This document shows positions 62,483 to 64,000 of a stretch of 64,000 nt of DNA, in pieces. The DNA lies in the NCBI RefSeq assembly GCF_016892705.1, contig NZ_JAFEMB010000002.1, forward strand, positions 186,001-250,000. The letters are read 5' to 3'. The notes beneath the pieces are model-generated. The model had not been told where the DNA came from. It did not search any database and was given only the letters and a program-made list of their open reading frames with translations. Every line of letters starts with the position of its first letter. Position 1 is the first letter of the stretch. This stretch comes from Microvirga pudoricolor (GTDB taxonomy: Bacteria > Pseudomonadota > Alphaproteobacteria > Rhizobiales > Beijerinckiaceae). A program made the translations under genes and the position numbers.

Positions 62483-64000
62483 ATGTTCGGTGGAAGCGAA
62501 GGCACGAGCGATGCCTCCGCGCAGGCGCGGTTTCCGCCAGCGACGGAAGACGTGCGTGCCCAGCTTGAGGTCCTCCTCGCCAGCCCTGGCCTCGATTGTT
62601 CCGCGCGAGCCCGCCGGTTCCTGCGCTACGTTGTGGAGGAGACGCTCGCGGGCCGCGCCGAGCGCATCAAGGCCTATGCCATTGGTACGGAGGTGTTCGA
62701 GCGAGGCTCCAACTTCGATGCCCAGGGCGACCCCGTCGTGCGCATCGAGGCCGGACGGTTGCGCCGGGCCCTGGAACGCTATTATCTCTCGGACGGACTG
62801 ACGGACTCGGTAATCATCACCATTCCCAAGGGGGGCTACGTTCCGCACTTCGCCTGGCGCGCACAGCCGGGTGTGGAACCTCACCCTGCCGCAGAGGCGC
62901 TTGAACCTGCCGCCGGGCTACCGTCGCGGAGCTGGACACCGTTGCTTCTCGCGGCTTCTGCCGCACTCGCCTTGCTGGCCGGACTGGTCTTCTGGGCCCC
63001 TTGGCGCAACGGGGTATCGCCCGCATCCCAGGCATCCGCCACAATGCCTCCCGAAAGGCCTACCCTCATCGTGATGCCATTCGCGGCGCTAGGCGGATCT
63101 CCGGACGCCAGCACTTACGCAGATGGCCTGACCGAGGAGGTTCTGAGCCAGTTCGCCCGCTTCAAGGAGATCACGGTCCTCGGCCGGGAGACGTCCCGCA
63201 ATATCCCGCCGGGAGCCGATGCTGCCGGTATCCGTCAAGCCCTGGGGGTGCGGTACGTGCTGGAAGGAAGCGTCAGGACCACGGCGAAACGCCTGCGCAT
63301 CACGGGTCGGCTCGTCGAGGCAGGCACAGGGTCCGTCCTGTGGTCCCAGATCTATGATGAGGACACGAACCTGCGCGACCTCCTGACGATACAGGATGAC
63401 GTCGCGCGCCAGGTCGCCACCGCGGTGGCGCAGCCCTACGGCGTCATCCAGCGCGCCGACCAAGCCCGCTCCCGCCCGCAAGTGCCGGATGATCTGGAGG
63501 CCTATGCCTGCACGCTGAAATTCTACGATTACCGGGTCGCGCTGTCCGAGGAGAGCCATGCCACCATCCGTGCTTGTCTCGAGAGGGCCGTGGCGTTGCA
63601 TTCCGACTATGCCACCGCCTGGGCGATGCTGTCGGTCCTGTATCTCGACGAGGATCGGTTCGGATTCAACGCGAGGTCGGGTTCGATCTCGCCAATCCAA
63701 CGCTCGCTCGAGGCCGCCCGGCGCGCGATCCGCCTCGATCCAGAGAATGTACGGGGCCTTCAGGCTCTGATGATGGCGCTGTTCTTTGCCCGTCAGCCCA
63801 AGGAGGCCTTGGAGGTCGGTGAGAAGGCGGTGGCTCTGAACCCGAACGACACCGAGCTGCTGGGCGAGTTCGGCACACGCCTGGGTCAAGCCGGGGCCTG
63901 GGCGCGCGGCGCCGAGTTGCTCGAGGAGGCGATGGCCCGCAATCCAGGTCATCCTGGCTATTACAGCGGGACACTGGCCGTCTATGCCTACATGCAGCGT
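62483..64000 (+). CDS. TolB/FlgO-domain and TPR membrane protein, partial at right edge
   Basis: The ATG at 62483 opens a frame that reaches the window end (506 codons). The N-terminal domain (about 15-125) has DCSARARRFLRYVVEETLAG, KAYAIGTEVFERG and RIEAGRLRRALERYYL, a module common before TPR proteins annotated as adenylate cyclase in Rhizobiales. A membrane helix (about 150-173) follows, then a TolB/FlgO-like domain (about 193-300, VMPFAALGG...ADGLTEEVLSQF) and TPR helices. No cyclase domain is seen. GAGG lies 9 bp upstream. The function is unknown. Confidence 0.78.
   Translation, partial: MFGGSEGTSDASAQARFPPATEDVRAQLEVLLASPGLDCSARARRFLRYVVEETLAGRAERIKAYAIGTEVFERGSNFDAQGDPVVRIEAGRLRRALERYYLSDGLTDSVIITIPKGGYVPHFAWRAQPGVEPHPAAEALEPAAGLPSRSWTPLLLAASAALALLAGLVFWAPWRNGVSPASQASATMPPERPTLIVMPFAALGGSPDASTYADGLTEEVLSQFARFKEITVLGRETSRNIPPGADAAGIRQALGVRYVLEGSVRTTAKRLRITGRLVEAGTGSVLWSQIYDEDTNLRDLLTIQDDVARQVATAVAQPYGVIQRADQARSRPQVPDDLEAYACTLKFYDYRVALSEESHATIRACLERAVALHSDYATAWAMLSVLYLDEDRFGFNARSGSISPIQRSLEAARRAIRLDPENVRGLQALMMALFFARQPKEALEVGEKAVALNPNDTELLGEFGTRLGQAGAWARGAELLEEAMARNPGHPGYYSGTLAVYAYMQR

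Overview
The window looks like chromosomal DNA of a GC-rich alphaproteobacterium of the Hyphomicrobiales (Rhizobiales), most likely Methylobacteriaceae or a close relative such as Microvirga. This placement is inferred from the fabD-fabG-acpP-fabF-mltG-yicC-gmk gene order, a porin starting with an Omp2-type signal peptide and ADLPVKKAAP, an HWE sensor kinase, an rpoZ-rsh pair and a RepA-type protein common in these bacteria. No 16S or other marker gene is present to confirm it.

Layout. 1-8.6 kb: a partial alpha/beta hydrolase, an ArsR regulator divergent from an MFS exporter, a GNAT enzyme, a Crp/Fnr regulator, a nucleotide-sugar dehydrogenase, a methyltransferase and an ABC-F ATPase. 8.6-13 kb: intergenic inverted repeats, a lipoprotein, an S10 carboxypeptidase, holC and pepA. 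13.3-20 kb: the LPS-transport and cofactor run lptF-lptG-lptD-pdxA-rsmA, with no surA in its usual place. 20-26.7 kb: the fatty-acid and cell-wall operon on the minus strand. 26.8-29.1 kb: a GtrA, PIG-V-like mannosyltransferase and unknown membrane protein cluster. 29.1-35.2 kb: rpoZ, rsh, pyrE, a NYN-domain protein with a 44-codon leader ORF, smpB and dapA. 35.3-39.9 kb: a soluble lytic transglycosylase, a hydrolase and the major porin. 40.3-46.3 kb: tyrosine-catabolic genes (hppD, maiA, a MarR regulator, an FAH-family gene), a TRAP binding protein and a self-regulated XRE-cupin/GNAT pair. 46.4-57.7 kb: two very small membrane proteins, a DUF4142 lipoprotein, a TetR/MFS/thioesterase group, a Uup-type ABC-F, an orphan HWE kinase, an aldehyde dehydrogenase, a PEP-mutase-family enzyme and Ada. 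57.8-60.3 kb: an iteron-type replication module (at least nine direct 17-bp iterons, RepA, and an inverted iteron after its stop codon), followed by a periplasmic protein and tRNA-Ser(GCT). 60.3-64 kb: small accessory lipoproteins and the start of a TolB/TPR protein.

Most of the window is ordinary housekeeping. The strongest unusual feature is the complete-looking plasmid replication cassette embedded in core chromosomal DNA. Its iterons are spaced at multiples of 11 bp at the distal end, and an inverted copy lies two bases after the repA stop codon. Other signals that annotation would miss are a perfect 13-bp-arm palindrome covering the promoter and start codon of a probably leaderless XRE-cupin regulator, a promoter-sORF-TAATG-NYN unit, and paired operators in front of the ArsR, MarR and TetR regulators. 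I saw no insertion sequence, CRISPR array, rRNA or prophage.
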